Shown here piece by piece: positions 11,750 to 23,574 of a stretch of DNA of 64,000 bases. The stretch comes from Plotosus lineatus (Eukaryota; Chordata; Actinopteri; Siluriformes; Plotosidae). Positions within the stretch are counted from its first letter, which is position 1. Each line of letters opens with the position of its first letter. A program made the position numbers and the translations under genes. The stretch lies in the NCBI GenBank assembly GCA_024760905.1, contig CM045733.1, positions 23,844,501-23,908,500 on the forward strand, given 5' to 3'. The notes beneath the pieces were generated by a model. That model was not told the origin of the DNA and searched no databases. It worked only from the letters and a program-made list of their open reading frames with translations.

Positions 11750-12400
11750 AATTTTACTTCATTAAAAAAAAAGGTGTTTTCACCTTTTGGTTTTAGTTAT
11801 TCTACACACACCTGAGCTCAGGACCCAGTGAACTGCTTTACCTTGATGTTACTCATTTCATATGCTGCCAGTGTCACCACTAACTTCTGAGTGGCCAAAG
11901 GATCAGGAATGTGATGCTCCCCTCTTTAAGGGACCATTTTAGTTTAGACTACCGAGATAAATAAACTTACTAATAACTTAGCTAATGCTAATATTCAAGC
12001 TTTTACATTTTTTTACATTTTACATTTCTACATTACTTGAATAAATCATCAAGCCAGTGATTAGTCGGATACGGGAGAGATCTTCCCCTGTTCTGTTGTA
12101 TCAACAGTATGCTAATTGTTAGCACCTTAAATGAACAGGCAACAGCATCGTGACCGTTGATGGAAACAGGAATAGGGAGGCTGGTTGTTTTATCTTTTGA
12201 ATTGAGAGAAATGCAGGCTGGAAAGAGGGAAAAAAAGGTGCCACTCCTAACCCCTGTCACCGAATTTAGCCTAAGCACGCTCTTAATAAGAGGCATCCAT
12301 CATCGCGCATCTCACTTCCTTGGTATTCTGAAACTACACATAGCAATGACAGGGTTATGAAAGAAACTGACAGTCACCCTTTCTTCCCCTTTGCATGCAG

Positions 12401-12472
<72 letters not shown>

Positions 12473-13758
12473 TGACTGTGTGTTCCTCACACTGATCTCC
12501 ATAACAACACCTGCCTGCAGTGTGCATTTTGATTGGGTCCAACTGCCACATTCATGCTGGGAAGTAGTCCTTTTATGTAGTAGGTTTGTCAAGAAGTGTT
12601 ACACCGGCACACACACACTACAGAAAAAAGGGATTTTTGCATGTTATTCTTCTCTTTGTGGACACGTTTTAATCCAGCTTAGTTTGTAAGGGACCAGAAT
12701 TCTATTCTATGATTTATTCAAGCATAAACGGTTATTTGTTCGACCGTCGGAAGTGTAATAATGCCACAAGTCATGAAGACATGTTAGACTCCATCCTTGC
12801 AATTTGTTTTTCCCCAAAAGACAGTGATTTACATGGTATTTTACATCAAATTTAAAGCTGACACCTCTGTGGGGCAATTATGGCCTCAGAGGCAGTGTTG
12901 TTATTGCCTGGTTTGCTCTTCACACTTTCTATACATTAACTGAGGCCTCTTTTAGCTTTGGAATCCACACCGAAGGGCCAAGTAATGGCATAATAGACCA
13001 ATTAAGTCCTCCCTTCGTAAACACGCCTCTGATCCTGGGTGAAGAGAAACAGTGCAGCTTGGCAGCTCTCCTGTCGCCGTACTGCAGCAGGACAGCAAAG
13101 TGCACACAGTGTGAAAGGTAAACAGTCCAAAGATGGCCATCTTAATAACGCTTGTGCTTGTTTCGACACTCCAGCTCACCTCACTGCAAGTCAGACAGAG
13201 CTAGTCTTCCCTCTCGTGTTCTTTTTTTGGATAAGGGTGCACACGAGTGTATTTGTGTGTTAGTGACGGATACTGACTGAATGGGTGACCTTGGAGACAA
13301 TCAGAGATGCCCTGTGATGAACAAATAAGGTTGTTGGGCCAGATGCAAGCTGGTGCCGAGGTTACCCATGGATTACATTGAGTCCCTGAAACAATGGTGA
13401 TGGCCACACACATTGTGGGGGCATTAATAAATAACGGGCAAGCAAATGCGCCTTTTATTCAGACTGTAACTCAGCATTCAGCAGGCCTTTGTGTGTGTAT
13501 AGCACATGTTGACACATTTAGCGGTTTTAATAAACCCCGGCCTGAACGTTTTCATTTTTCTATCTTCATTCATGTGTCATCTGAATCACCAGAATTTACT
13601 TCTGAAGACTATTTATTTCAATTAATAAACAATCAAGTAAACAAGCGAGCCGACCTTCATAGAAAGCATAGGGTATGTGTCCAAAACACTGTACTGGCTA
13701 CTTCTCATTTATCGAACTGATGGAAACCAGGTAAGTTCTATTGCAGTATACAGTATGG

Positions 13759-13796
<38 letters not shown>

Positions 13797-15062
13797 CACA
13801 GTAAAATTTCCAGTATATCACCAGAGCACATTTCATTGACTACTGTGTTTCACGATGCAATGACTTGATTTACGCCATCACAAAATGTTAAATAAAAAAA
13901 AGAGATGTGAACAGCACAAGTGGGTTGGACTGTAGGTCTGAATATAAAAGTAATTTAAATAATAACAAAATGTAAAAATATCATAATCATTTGCATATTT
14001 TGGTGTAAATAACCCACCCAATAGCAAGTGCTAGCTTACCAGCATGTGCATGTGACTGAATGGCATGCTTGCTAGTAAAGCATAGATTCCTCACTAGAAA
14101 TTTAACCTCTATAAAAAAATGATGGAATCACCTCACTAAAAGGACACTTTACCTTTTCTTTTTAAATTTTGTATCAAATAAAAAAAAAATCATTACTGTA
14201 ATTCCAAATATCAATAGATGGCAAAAACAATGCAAAGCACGGGGAGAACATGCAAAATCCACAGAAAAAAAAACTCCGCCAATCCGACACTCAAACCAGG
14301 ATCTTCTCGCAGTGATGTGGATGTGCTAACCAGTACGCTACCGTACCTCCCTGTAAAAATGCACATAAATTAAATGGGATTTACATATAAAAAATTACAA
14401 ATTGTGAATTGTTCTTGTCAATAATTCCATTATTTTTGTCTATAGTCTGATTTTCGTGTTTATGGCTCGTAGCTTTGGTTACGTACTGTATATACAAATT
14501 GACTACATGGAAGATGGCATACCTGCCTACTGTACTGTATACTAGGTTGGAGAGTAACGTGCAGTACAGCATATAACACGTAGGTATTCCATATGTAGTA
14601 CACTTGTACAGTTTTTTGGACCCAGCCATAGATTCAGTGATTCTGGTGTAGCAGAGAACTAAACTGGAAAGGATAAAAATGATGCTGAAGTGAAAAGCTG
14701 TAGGAGAATGAGAGGAGCCGATTGCGTTATTCAAAGTGATAGGATTATAGGGCAAGATCTACTTCAGTGCAGAGACTTAGAGAGGGCTCTAAGAGGTGGA
14801 GAGGGTGTGTAAATCAAGCTCACAGCTGGGTACTGTATTACAGTGAAGCATGAAAATGACTTCTCATATCTATCAAGAGTTCACCATCTGTGTGTGAATA
14901 GTTTCAAGAATCAGATAGAGAGGCTAGATAGAGCTGAGATTTGTGTTTATGCCATGTGTGAATATGCAAAATACACAGAAAATAATCATTTTTATAGATA
15001 TTTCAATCCAGCCATCTAACCATGTTCTGTATTGCTCCACAATCCTTTTGCAATTTATTATT
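11750..15062. other. non-coding sequence with microsatellites
   Basis: It holds a (CA)n array at 12402-12470, a poly(A) run at 13760-13794 and a family H 3' fragment at about 14235-14350 (CACGGGGAGAACATGC..GTGCTAACCAGTACGCTACCG). 12830-13180 looks like ordinary single-copy DNA. No gene is supported. Confidence 0.45.
12402..12470. repeat. (CA)n microsatellite
   Basis: Pure CA dinucleotide run of about 69 bases. Confidence 0.95.
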
Positions 15063-15853
15063 ACAGTGATACCTCAGCTCACGAACATAATTGGTTCCCA
15101 GAAAGTGTGAGTAAGGCGAAAAGTTCGTCTTCTGAACATTTATTTCCCATAAGAAACCATTAAAATGAGAATAATCCGTTCCCAGGTCCCCATAAAACAT
15201 AATTTTCTACTAAATAAGCCTTAAAACTACACACAAATATACCTTATTTTATGTATAATAAATGTGCTATTGTATTGTAATTAAAGAAATAAACTGTACT
15301 GTATAATAAAGTCGTTTTATTTACCTTTGTGATGGTAGTTGACGGCTTGATGGAATGGAGTGGGAGGAGGAGGGAGGGAGGGACTTACTGTTTGGAAGGA
15401 GTGTTTGGAAACGCCTACTGTTTGGAAACACCCTTAGCCACACACGCACCCTTAATAGCTTCCTTGTTCTTAAGGATGGTAACAATGGTAGACTTAGCGT
15501 ACTGGTACTGGGACGCTGAGTCACACAAACGCACACCTCGTTCATGTTTTTCAATGATCTCCGCCTGTGGTGGGGTCTTTTTCCGTCCCATAATAGCAAA
15601 AGTACACTCAATATGGTCCGAAATGTCTATCAAACACAAACCACTTCTGCATTCAAAGAAAGGGGGTGACGAACTGTGACGCCATGAGCGTGCGTCAGCT
15701 TCTCGTGGCCGCCACCGTGGCGCTGTTCGACCGCGTGGTTTGATTCGTCCGCCGAAAACTAGTTCGTCAGCAGAGACTATATGCTCGCAAATTTAATATT
15801 CTTGAGGCGAAAAGTTCGTGATCTTAAGCGTTCGTCAGCGGAGGTTTTACTGT
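15063..15853 (-). mobile_element. Tigger-like element, family D, internally deleted
   Basis: The terminal repeats are ACAGTGATACCTCAGCTCAC on the left and CAGCGGAGGTTTTACTGT on the right, with AAAAGTTCGT motifs just inside both ends. It encodes only the N-terminal DNA-binding region of a Tigger/pogo-type transposase on the minus strand (15591-15415). Confidence 0.75.
15415..15591 (-). pseudogene. Tigger/pogo transposase, N-terminal HTH remnant
   Basis: It starts at the ATG at 15591-15589 and begins MGRKKTPPQAEIIEKHERG. The helix-turn-helix (SASQYQYAKSTIVTILKNKE) follows, then about 15 residues and a stop. The family binds terminal repeats through this Pipsqueak/CENP-B-like region. The catalytic DDE domain is missing, so the element could not move on its own. 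Confidence 0.75.
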
Positions 15854-15909
15854 GCTTCAACACAAAGGCAGATGATGATCTCCACAACTTGGGTAATAGA
15901 TTAAAAAAA

Positions 15910-15913
<4 letters not shown>

Positions 15914-15985
<72 letters not shown>
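15914..15985. repeat. (AC)n-(AT)n compound microsatellite
   Basis: An AC run grades directly into an AT run that abuts the left end of the family B MITE. Confidence 0.95.
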
Positions 15986-15988
<3 letters not shown>

Positions 15989-16750
15989 ATATAGGGATCC
16001 CTCGCCACTTCGCGCTTCAATGCATCGCATGTTTTTTTTAAATATTCATTGAATTAAAAAAATAAGGAAATTAAGCCAGAAACAGGGGAAAAGTTAAGGA
16101 AAATGGCACAAAAACAAGGCTAATTATGCAAAAAATAAAAAATAAAACCTAAACAAACACAAAACAAAAAACAATCCAAAACCCCCCATCAAAACTAGTT
16201 ACATTTTTGTGAGGTGCGCATCTGAGTGCGTGCACGCTCATGTGTGTGTATTTATATTTAATTTACGTCTTATGCATTATTTTTGAACATTTAATTGTTA
16301 TTGTAAGCATTTATACCAGGGGTGTCAAACTCATGCCACAATGGGCCATGTGGCTGCAGGTTTTTGTTTCAACCAAGCAGCAGCACACCTGACTCTCATT
16401 TAAACAAATGGTTTGAGTCTTCAGGCAATTGATTGGTCAATCTGTGTGTTCTTTACAGAGACTGACCAATCAACTGCCTGAAGACTGAACTAAGTTGTTT
16501 AAATGAGCAAAGTCAGGTGTGCTGCTGTTTGGTTGAAACAAAAACCTACAGCCACACGGCCCTTTGTGGCATGAGTTTGACAACCCTGATTTATAGCATT
16601 GAATACGTATTCATTGATATTATATACACATATCCATGTACGTATACGTCAGGGGGGTTTGGGTTGGGGGGGTGATCCTACTTCCTGGAATTCGGTGGTT
16701 GCGGGGGCATATCTCGGTCCCAATTAACTGCGGAAAGTGAGGGATCCCTG
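15985..16750 (+). mobile_element. family B Tigger-like MITE carrying a hAT-type MITE
   Basis: The left end is AGGGATCCCTCGCCACTTC and the right end is GGAAAGTGAGGGATCCCTG. It is interrupted at 16317-16588 by an element with an 8-bp duplication. Without the insertion, the interior reads GCATTTATAGCATTGAATA as in the uninterrupted copy at 55312-55773. Confidence 0.8.
16317..16588. mobile_element. hAT-type MITE, 272 bp
   Basis: The terminal inverted repeats are CAGGGGTGTCAAACTCATGC and GCATGAGTTTGACAACCCTG. The flanking 8-bp direct repeats are ATTTATAC (16309-16316) and ATTTATAG (16589-16596), one mismatch apart. An 8-bp duplication is the hAT signature. The interior is a long inverted repeat (CAGGTGTGCTGCTG / CAGCAGCACACCTG). 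Confidence 0.85.
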
Positions 16751-16763
16751 TGTATATAAATAT

Positions 16764-16784
16764 ATGTGTGTGTGTGTGTGGGTC

Positions 16785-16845
<61 letters not shown>
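16764..16845. repeat. (GT)n-(AT)n compound microsatellite
   Basis: GT repeats followed by AT repeats, abutting the Tc1 element at 16851. Confidence 0.9.
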
Positions 16846-16846
<1 letters not shown>

Positions 16847-17179
16847 CATACTAGTCCTTCTCAAAAAATTAGCATATTGTGATGAAGTTCATTATTTTCT
16901 GTAATGTACTGATAAAAATTAAACTTTCATATATTTTGGATTCATTGCACACCAACTGAAATATTTCAGGCCTTTTATTGTTTTAATACTGATGATTTTG
17001 GCATACAGCTCATGAACACCCAAAATTCCTATCTCAAAAAATTAGCATATCGTGAAAAGGTAGTCTAAACGAGCTATTAACCTAATCATCTGAATCAACC
17101 AATTAACTCTAAACACCTGCAAAAGATTCCTGAGGCTTTTAAAAACTCCCAGCCTGGTTCATTACTCAAAACCGCAATC

Positions 17180-18504
17180 ATGGGTAAGACTGCCGACCTG
17201 ACTGCTGTCCAGAAGGCCATCATTGACACCCTCAAGCAAGAGGGTAAGACACAGAAAGAAATCTCTGAGCGAATAGGCTGTTCCCAGAGTGCTCTATCAA
17301 GCCACCTCAGTGGGACGTCTGTGGGAAGGAAAAAGTGAAAGAAGGGCCGATTCCAGACCTTGGGGGACCTGTGGAAGCAGTGGACTGAGTCTGGAGTAGA
17401 ACCATCCAGAGCCACCGTGCACAGGCGTGTGCAGGAAATGGGCTACAGGTGCCGCATTCCCCAGGTCAAGACACTTTTGAATCAGAAACAGCGGCAGAAG
17501 CGCCTGACCTGGGCTACAGAGAAGCAGCACTGGACTGTTGCTCAGTGGTACAAAGTACTTTTTTCGAATGAAAGCAAATTTTGCATGTCATTCGGAAATC
17601 AAGGTGCCAGGGGCAGTGGTGGTCTAGTGGTATAGGGCGTTGGATTGCTGATCCAAAGGTTGGGGGTTCGAGTCCCACTCTCCACAGGGTTGTCACTGTC
17701 TCTCCCAGTGCAGCTAACTGGGTTATCAAAGGCGGGCCATGTCTCTCACTGTCTATGGTGAGAGGTTCATGTAAACGAACCATTGCTGATTTTCGTAAAG
17801 AGTAGGCTGCAAAGTCGTCAGAGTGTTTCTGTCCCTTGCTAAAAAGGGTTGTGACAGAAAGGGCATCTGACGTAAAAACCTCCACCAAATCAAACATGCG
17901 AATCAGATGATTCGCAGTGGCGACTCCCGAGTAAAAGGGAAAAAGCCGAAAGGAAGACAGACAATTCGGAAATCAATGTGCCAGAGTCTGGAGGAAGACT
18001 GGGGAGAAGGAAATGCCAAAATGCCTGAAGTCCAGTGTCAAGTACCCACAGTCAGTGATGGTCTGGGGTGCCATGTCAGCTGCTGGTGTTGGTCCACTGT
18101 GTTTTATCAAGGGCAGGGTCAATGCAGCTAGCTATCAGGAGATTTTGGAGCATTTCATGCTTCCATCTGCTGAAAAGCTTTATGGAGATGAAGATTTCAT
18201 TTTTCAGCACGACCTGGCACCTGCTCACAGTGCCAAAACCACTGGTAAATGGTTTACTGACCATGGTATTACTGTGCTCAATTGGCCTGCCAACTCTCCT
18301 GACCTGAAGCCCATAGAGAATCTGTAGGATATTGTGAAGAGAAGGTTGAGAGACACCAGACCCAACACTGTGGATGAGCTGAAGGCCGCTATCGAAGTAT
18401 CCTGGGCCTCCATAACACCTCAGCAGTGCCACAGGCTGATTGCCTCCATGCCACGCCGCATTGAAGCAGTCATTTCTGCAAAAGGATTCCCGACCAAGTA
18501 TTGA
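17180..18504 (+). pseudogene. Tc1-like transposase pseudogene
   Basis: It starts MGKTADLTAVQKAIIDTLKQ with a paired-type HTH, and the frame resumes in blocks such as QWTESGVEPSRATVHRRVQE and HDLAPAHSAKTT. Lesions seen directly: an apparent deletion with a stop after GRKK (about 17336); the first catalytic Asp replaced by Asn in FSNESKF; a 353-bp SINE plus duplication after FGNQGAR; and a stop at IENL* (18325-18327). The second catalytic Asp (QHD) and the Glu (PIEN) remain. It was a DD34E transposase and is not functional. Confidence 0.9.
17611..17963 (+). mobile_element. SINE1, full-length tRNA-derived SINE
   Basis: The tRNA-like head starts GGGCAGTGGTGGTCTAGTGG and carries a perfect B box GGTTCGAGTCC at 17665-17675. 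A body (CTAACTGGGTTATCAAAGG, TTCTGTCCCTTGCTAAAAAG) and a tail (GATTCGCAGTGGCGACTCCC, GCCGAAAGGAAGACAGAC) follow. A 21-bp direct repeat with one mismatch flanks it (17590-17610 and 17964-17984, starting ATTCGGAAATCAA). The tail resembles the LINE-like fragment at 34605-34735. Confidence 0.9.
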
Positions 18505-18777
18505 GTGCATAACTGAACATAATTATTTGAAGGTTGAATTTTTTGTATTAAAAACACTTCTTTTATTGGTCAGATGAAATATGCTAATTTTTTGAGACAG
18601 GAATTTTGGGTTTTCATGAGCTGTATGCCAAAATCATCAGTATTAAAACAATAAAAGACTTGAGATATTTCAGTTGGTGTGCAATGAATCTAAAAGATAT
18701 GAAAGTTTAATTTTTATCAATACAATACAGAAAATAATGAACTTTATCACAATATGCTAATTTTTTGAGGACTAGTA

Positions 18778-20079
18778 TATAAAGACAAGCATTTTACAAT
18801 AGCACTACACACAGTTATGACCATAACAAACAGGTCTACATGTCTGAAGCACTAAAGGAACATAATAATAATAATACACATAATATAATATTTAGCTGAT
18901 ACTTTTTGTGAATTTCAAGTTGAGAGGTAAAACTGAGCGAGGGCAGAGTGAAAGTAAGCACCCTGGTGTATTACCTCTAGATTTTTTTTCCTTGTAGGTC
19001 ATGCTGATTAGAGTAGATTCAAACACAAAGCAAAAATTTAGTTTCCTCTGAGATCTAAAGCTGTTTGGCTCCATATAATACCCCCAGCGCCATCACTACC
19101 GCCATCACTTTCCCTCAGCTCCTCCAGGATCTCAGCGCCCCCCACCCACGACCTCTTTCTACTGCCTGAGTTCCCTGATCCCATAAATTCAGAGTGCACC
19201 AGGCCGCCCTGACTGCCTGATCCCCTCTATAAGACACTGCTTTTCTGATTAGGCATGCAGGGGGGGAAAGCAGAGGCTTCTAAATGAATCTCAAGCATTC
19301 TTCTATTTTCTTTCCCTGAATGAGGCTGTCAGAGAGAGAGAGAGAGTGTGTGTGTGTGTATGTGTGTGTGTGTGTGTGTGCAAGACCCTCTGCACTCATC
19401 CTAGGTAATTGTAAGTCCACCAAGCTGTGAAGGCATTGAGCATTGCCTCCCTGCTGCACAGACACTTTGCAGGGGGAAAAAAAAAGCCTCGAAAATGCAC
19501 GCTGAATCTAATCAATTTGGTCTATTTGTTTATTTATTTTTCGCTCTGCTTCAATGCAAACAGAGTATTTTCTCAGCCCAGCCTCAGAGCCTGATGTAAT
19601 ATGGTGCAGAGCAGTGCATGAGAAACATGATTTATCTTTAAAGAAGCGACACATTTCAAATAACATGAAGAGTCTATTGGATTGTGCATGTACCATAGAA
19701 TATCACTACACCTAACACGACTTCCTCATCATTACCGAAACTCTTTTATATTTGTAACTCAGCCATCGAGTACTATTAGCAACAGAAGGAGAGGCAGCAC
19801 TTGAAGGATATAAAGATTGTATTCATTTACTTCCAGGGTCTCCCCTCAGGCTGGACAAGTGAAAGAGGAGTAGGAGAGTGAGTGAAATGGCCTCCCATGT
19901 TGGAAGGAGTAAATATGAACCCCCCCCCCCCCTTTCCTCCCTCCTCATCTACACAGTTCATAGAAAACGATAAAAGGCAAAGAGAGAAAGACATGGGCAG
20001 TGGAATGGAATATAAAATATTTAGTGTGCCTCCTCTTTCAGTGGTGGGAGTGTGAACTGTACTTATCTCTGCTTTGGAT

Positions 20080-20119
<40 letters not shown>

Positions 20120-20786
20120 TTTAGTAGTGGGTGGAGTGAAAGACGAAGTGAGCAAGAAAGAGATACGGAGGAGAGAAGGACACGATTAGGACCGATCTGT
20201 AGCTTGTGAGACAAGAAAGCTTTCAGGGAAGCAATAGACTACACATGTAGTTTGTGCTGGATTTATTTTCAAGGACAAAGCAAAAAGGACAGAATGTGCT
20301 ATTTTTTTCCTGTTTTTAAGATCAGGCAGAGAAAAGTGTCTGAATAAATGAATAAACAAATAATAAAAAAAGGACAGAATTTAAATTACAAATGTTTGCT
20401 GTGATAATCTCAGCTGTTAAATGCATGAATGATTAGATGTCACGTACAATATTTCACGCAGTACCTCAGTCTATGCTTTCGAGTGTATAAATTACAAACA
20501 CCATGTGGTATTGTTGAATGTGCGAAATAACTTGCTTCATCATCTTATTGTGAAACTTTTGTGTAAAGGCTGCAGTGCATGGAAGTTTTCTCAAACACAG
20601 AAGTAGGACAGAAGATTAACTTAAGTATTTTTGCGGTGTTTCGCTCTCGATTATATATATATTTTTATCTCTAGCCTTTGCCTCCTTTATGCATCGTTGT
20701 GCTGCAGATATGGGGATGCATAGCGTTCTCGTTTTCTTTCTTCAGCATCCCCTCTTATTCTCCCCCCCTCTTTTAATGTGTGACAG
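18778..20786. other. non-coding sequence upstream of exon a
   Basis: It holds GA/GT tracts at 19333-19380, a C-run at 19921-19932 and a (GT)n array at 20081-20119. No exon was recognised. 19480-19700 looks single-copy. Confidence 0.4.
20081..20119. repeat. (GT)n microsatellite
   Basis: Pure GT run about 670 bases before the exon a acceptor. Confidence 0.95.
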
Positions 20787-21020
20787 AAGCTAGCCGTAAG
20801 AAGTTGTCCTGTGGGGACGCCGGCCAAGCCGCTCTCCCTCATCAAGCCTCCCAGCCAGAGCATCGCCATCTCCGTGGTGCCAGCCAAGGCACCTGTTTCC
20901 ATGGTGACCGCACACATTAACGGACAAAAGGCGGCGAACTCTGACGCGCTGCAAACGTCCCCCATCAACCTGCAAACGGCCAACCGAGCACACAGACCGG
21001 GGGAGCTGTGCCACTCACAG
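20787..21020 (+). CDS. phf21b: phf21b exon a (first recognised coding exon, 78 codons)
   Basis: A pyrimidine-rich tract ending TGTGTGACAG precedes the exon, and CACTCACAG|GTACCT is the donor. The frame is open for 78 codons and starts and ends in phase 0. The peptide contains [20 protein letters not shown], then [10 protein letters not shown] and SPINLQT. This matches the PHF21 family region in which PHF21A has a MVTAINSQK / TPVNLQT segment. The exon is GC-richer than the sequence around it. Because it opens in phase 0 behind an acceptor, at least one upstream coding exon must exist. I searched 1-20786 by eye for the family's N-terminal coiled coil and did not find it. An alternative acceptor about 40 bases upstream (ending TTCTTCAG) cannot be excluded. 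Confidence 0.85.
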
Positions 21021-23107
21021 GTACCTACTACTATAAACATGACTACCACACAACACAAGGGTACTTAAAAAAAACAAAACAAAAAAAGTTACATAAGAGT
21101 TCAGAGTTCAGATTGCATGAAGCAGAGGTACAACTTGGGTGGTGTAACGGAAGACATAGAAGTCTTTGAACTCTAACACACTGAGTCCCAAACTATAAAT
21201 CTAAATGTTTTTTTAAGGTTAACACTATTGAATGACATGAAGTAGTGAAATACAATGAGACAAAACTATTAGTAAACTACTTATATACTTAAGTTCTCGA
21301 TTATATTTTAATCCAAACTTTTTGGATGCTATTGATATCTGAGCTCTGTGCAATGACTAAGACATTGATCCTCACAGTCATCTATCCAAGTCTCTGCAAG
21401 CTTTGTTGTTATGGGAAATTTTATTTGAAATAAGTATCACAGGCTTTATGCTATCATACAGTCATATACTTTCAGTGCTGTCAAATGTTTTCCATGAAAA
21501 TATGTTTTAACTTGCATTGCAAAATGTAAAAACCTGTCATTACCTGCTTCAAAATTTTGGGCCAAACTATTATTTACCATTATCTTGTGGCATTTCTAAC
21601 ATTTTTTTAAAACTAAATAAGACCATTATAAAGTGGGAGGAAGACATCACAGCTTCTAAAACACATAAAGTCTTACAATGGATGCACTCTGCAATGTATA
21701 ATGGTTTTAACTTTACAGTATTTTTTTGTAAACTGGGCCAAGAACAGAATACAATAAAATAAACACGCCAAGGAGCAAGAACAACACTTTCAAAATGGAG
21801 CTATGAAGAAAGAAACCTTGGGAGGATCCAAGACTCAGCAGGGGGCAGGGTAGGGTGGGGAGTGCATTCTCTCCTTTGTGAATCATGAGCCCGTAACAAT
21901 TATGGTATATCACATGATATTTAACATAATCTGGGAGCTAAATGAGACAACAGAAAGGCCAACTTCCACTGCGCCTCGCTGCAGCAGCCACAACAGAACA
22001 CCATTGATTATATTCATGGATTGTAACTTCATCAATTATATAGCCTGCTTTTACTTCTATTGTACTGCCCATAGACTGAAGGAACTTTGCAGGGACTGTC
22101 TGTCAATCGATTTAGGAAATACTAGGAGCTGTCTTGTCTCTAGTCCTTTAAAGAGTAAGCACAGTTTAAAATTGTTCTCAACCACAGCTAGACAGAAACC
22201 ACACCTTGGAATACTTGCACCTCGGTCTCTGAAGCTATTTCAAGACATACTGTATACAGAAGCCTCATGTTCATGCCACATGGGTATGTGTAAGTGTATA
22301 CAGACGCTCCCCGACTTACGTTTTAAGTTCGGTTCCGGATGGCCGAACGTAAAGTGAAAAAAAAGTAAGTCATAGTCGTTGTAGTAGTGACGTATGACGT
22401 TCATACTGTACTACTATACATTCATAAATATCATCACTGTATCTAATAAAACACCCCTAAATCAATTATTATAAATATAACACTGTAAAATAATATCAAA
22501 TATATCAAATAATATCAACATTAATTTCAAATAAATTAAATTCAAGCAAAATAATTTCAAATAGATAAATTTTAATCAAATTCACTCATCAAATATCAAA
22601 TACAGTATCAAATATAACCTTTAACATTCTCTTTGATGAGATCTTTCTGCTTGTAAATGGTTCTGATGGTCGACAGAGCCATCTGGAAGAAACGTGCAAC
22701 ATTCAACGTTTTTCACCAGCATCAATTTTCTTGATAATAGCCATCTTCGTTTCTAATGAGATGGCTTGCCGCTTTTTCTGATTACCACTATCACTAGTAG
22801 GCTTACGCTTCTGACCAACCATATTTGCTTAGAATTACAAAAGTCTGCAAAACAGTGTAAACACAAAGATCACAGAGACGACCTCTTAACACAGTAAAGT
22901 GGAAAGAAGCAGGGCATGTTCAGTCTGTTGTTTGTAAACAATGGACGCAGCGTCATATGTAAGTAGCATACTACATCAGCATTCTACGTAGGTACGTCTC
23001 GTACTACAGAGAGTGTGCTAAACTCAAAATTTGAGTTATATATATTTTTTTTAAAACGTAAAATGAATAAATGTAAAGCGGGGAGTGGCTGTGTGTGTGT
23101 ATGTATG

Positions 23108-23180
<73 letters not shown>

Positions 23181-23314
23181 AGTACTAAATAAGTATTCAA
23201 CGCACACTTGCTCACTTGAAAGATCGGAAGTCCGGATAAGCTGCGCTTTATCTCACAAGCACCATACAAGCGCCTACATTCGGTAGAGTGCCTCACACAC
23301 CTATAATATATGTA

Positions 23315-23386
<72 letters not shown>

Positions 23387-23499
23387 AAAATAAAAGGACA
23401 GGACAAAGACTTTCTATTGAAACTCCATTTATCACTACAGATCTGTTTCGAGGGGTGGTGAAACCATCCTCTCTCTTCAGGTGATTATAGAAGAATATA

Positions 23500-23574
<75 letters not shown>

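Larger units (their letters stand above)
16851..18775 (+). mobile_element. Tc1-like transposon with a SINE inside its transposase
   Basis: The terminal inverted repeats begin CTAGTCCTTCTCAAAAAATT and end AATTTTTTGAGGACTAG. They are flanked by TA, the expected Tc1/mariner target duplication. The TCAAAAAATTAGCATAT motif is repeated just inside each end (17036-17052 and complement near 18580-18598), the IR/DR arrangement of fish Tc1 elements. The transposase is broken. Confidence 0.92.

Noticed and set aside
15329..15679. 116-codon + strand ORF
   Set aside because: Antisense shadow of the Tigger transposase HTH remnant at 15415-15591.
17611..17690. tRNA gene
   Set aside because: It has a B box and tRNA-like head but belongs to a repeated SINE with a long non-tRNA body and target duplication; copies at 29518 and 40270 share the body.
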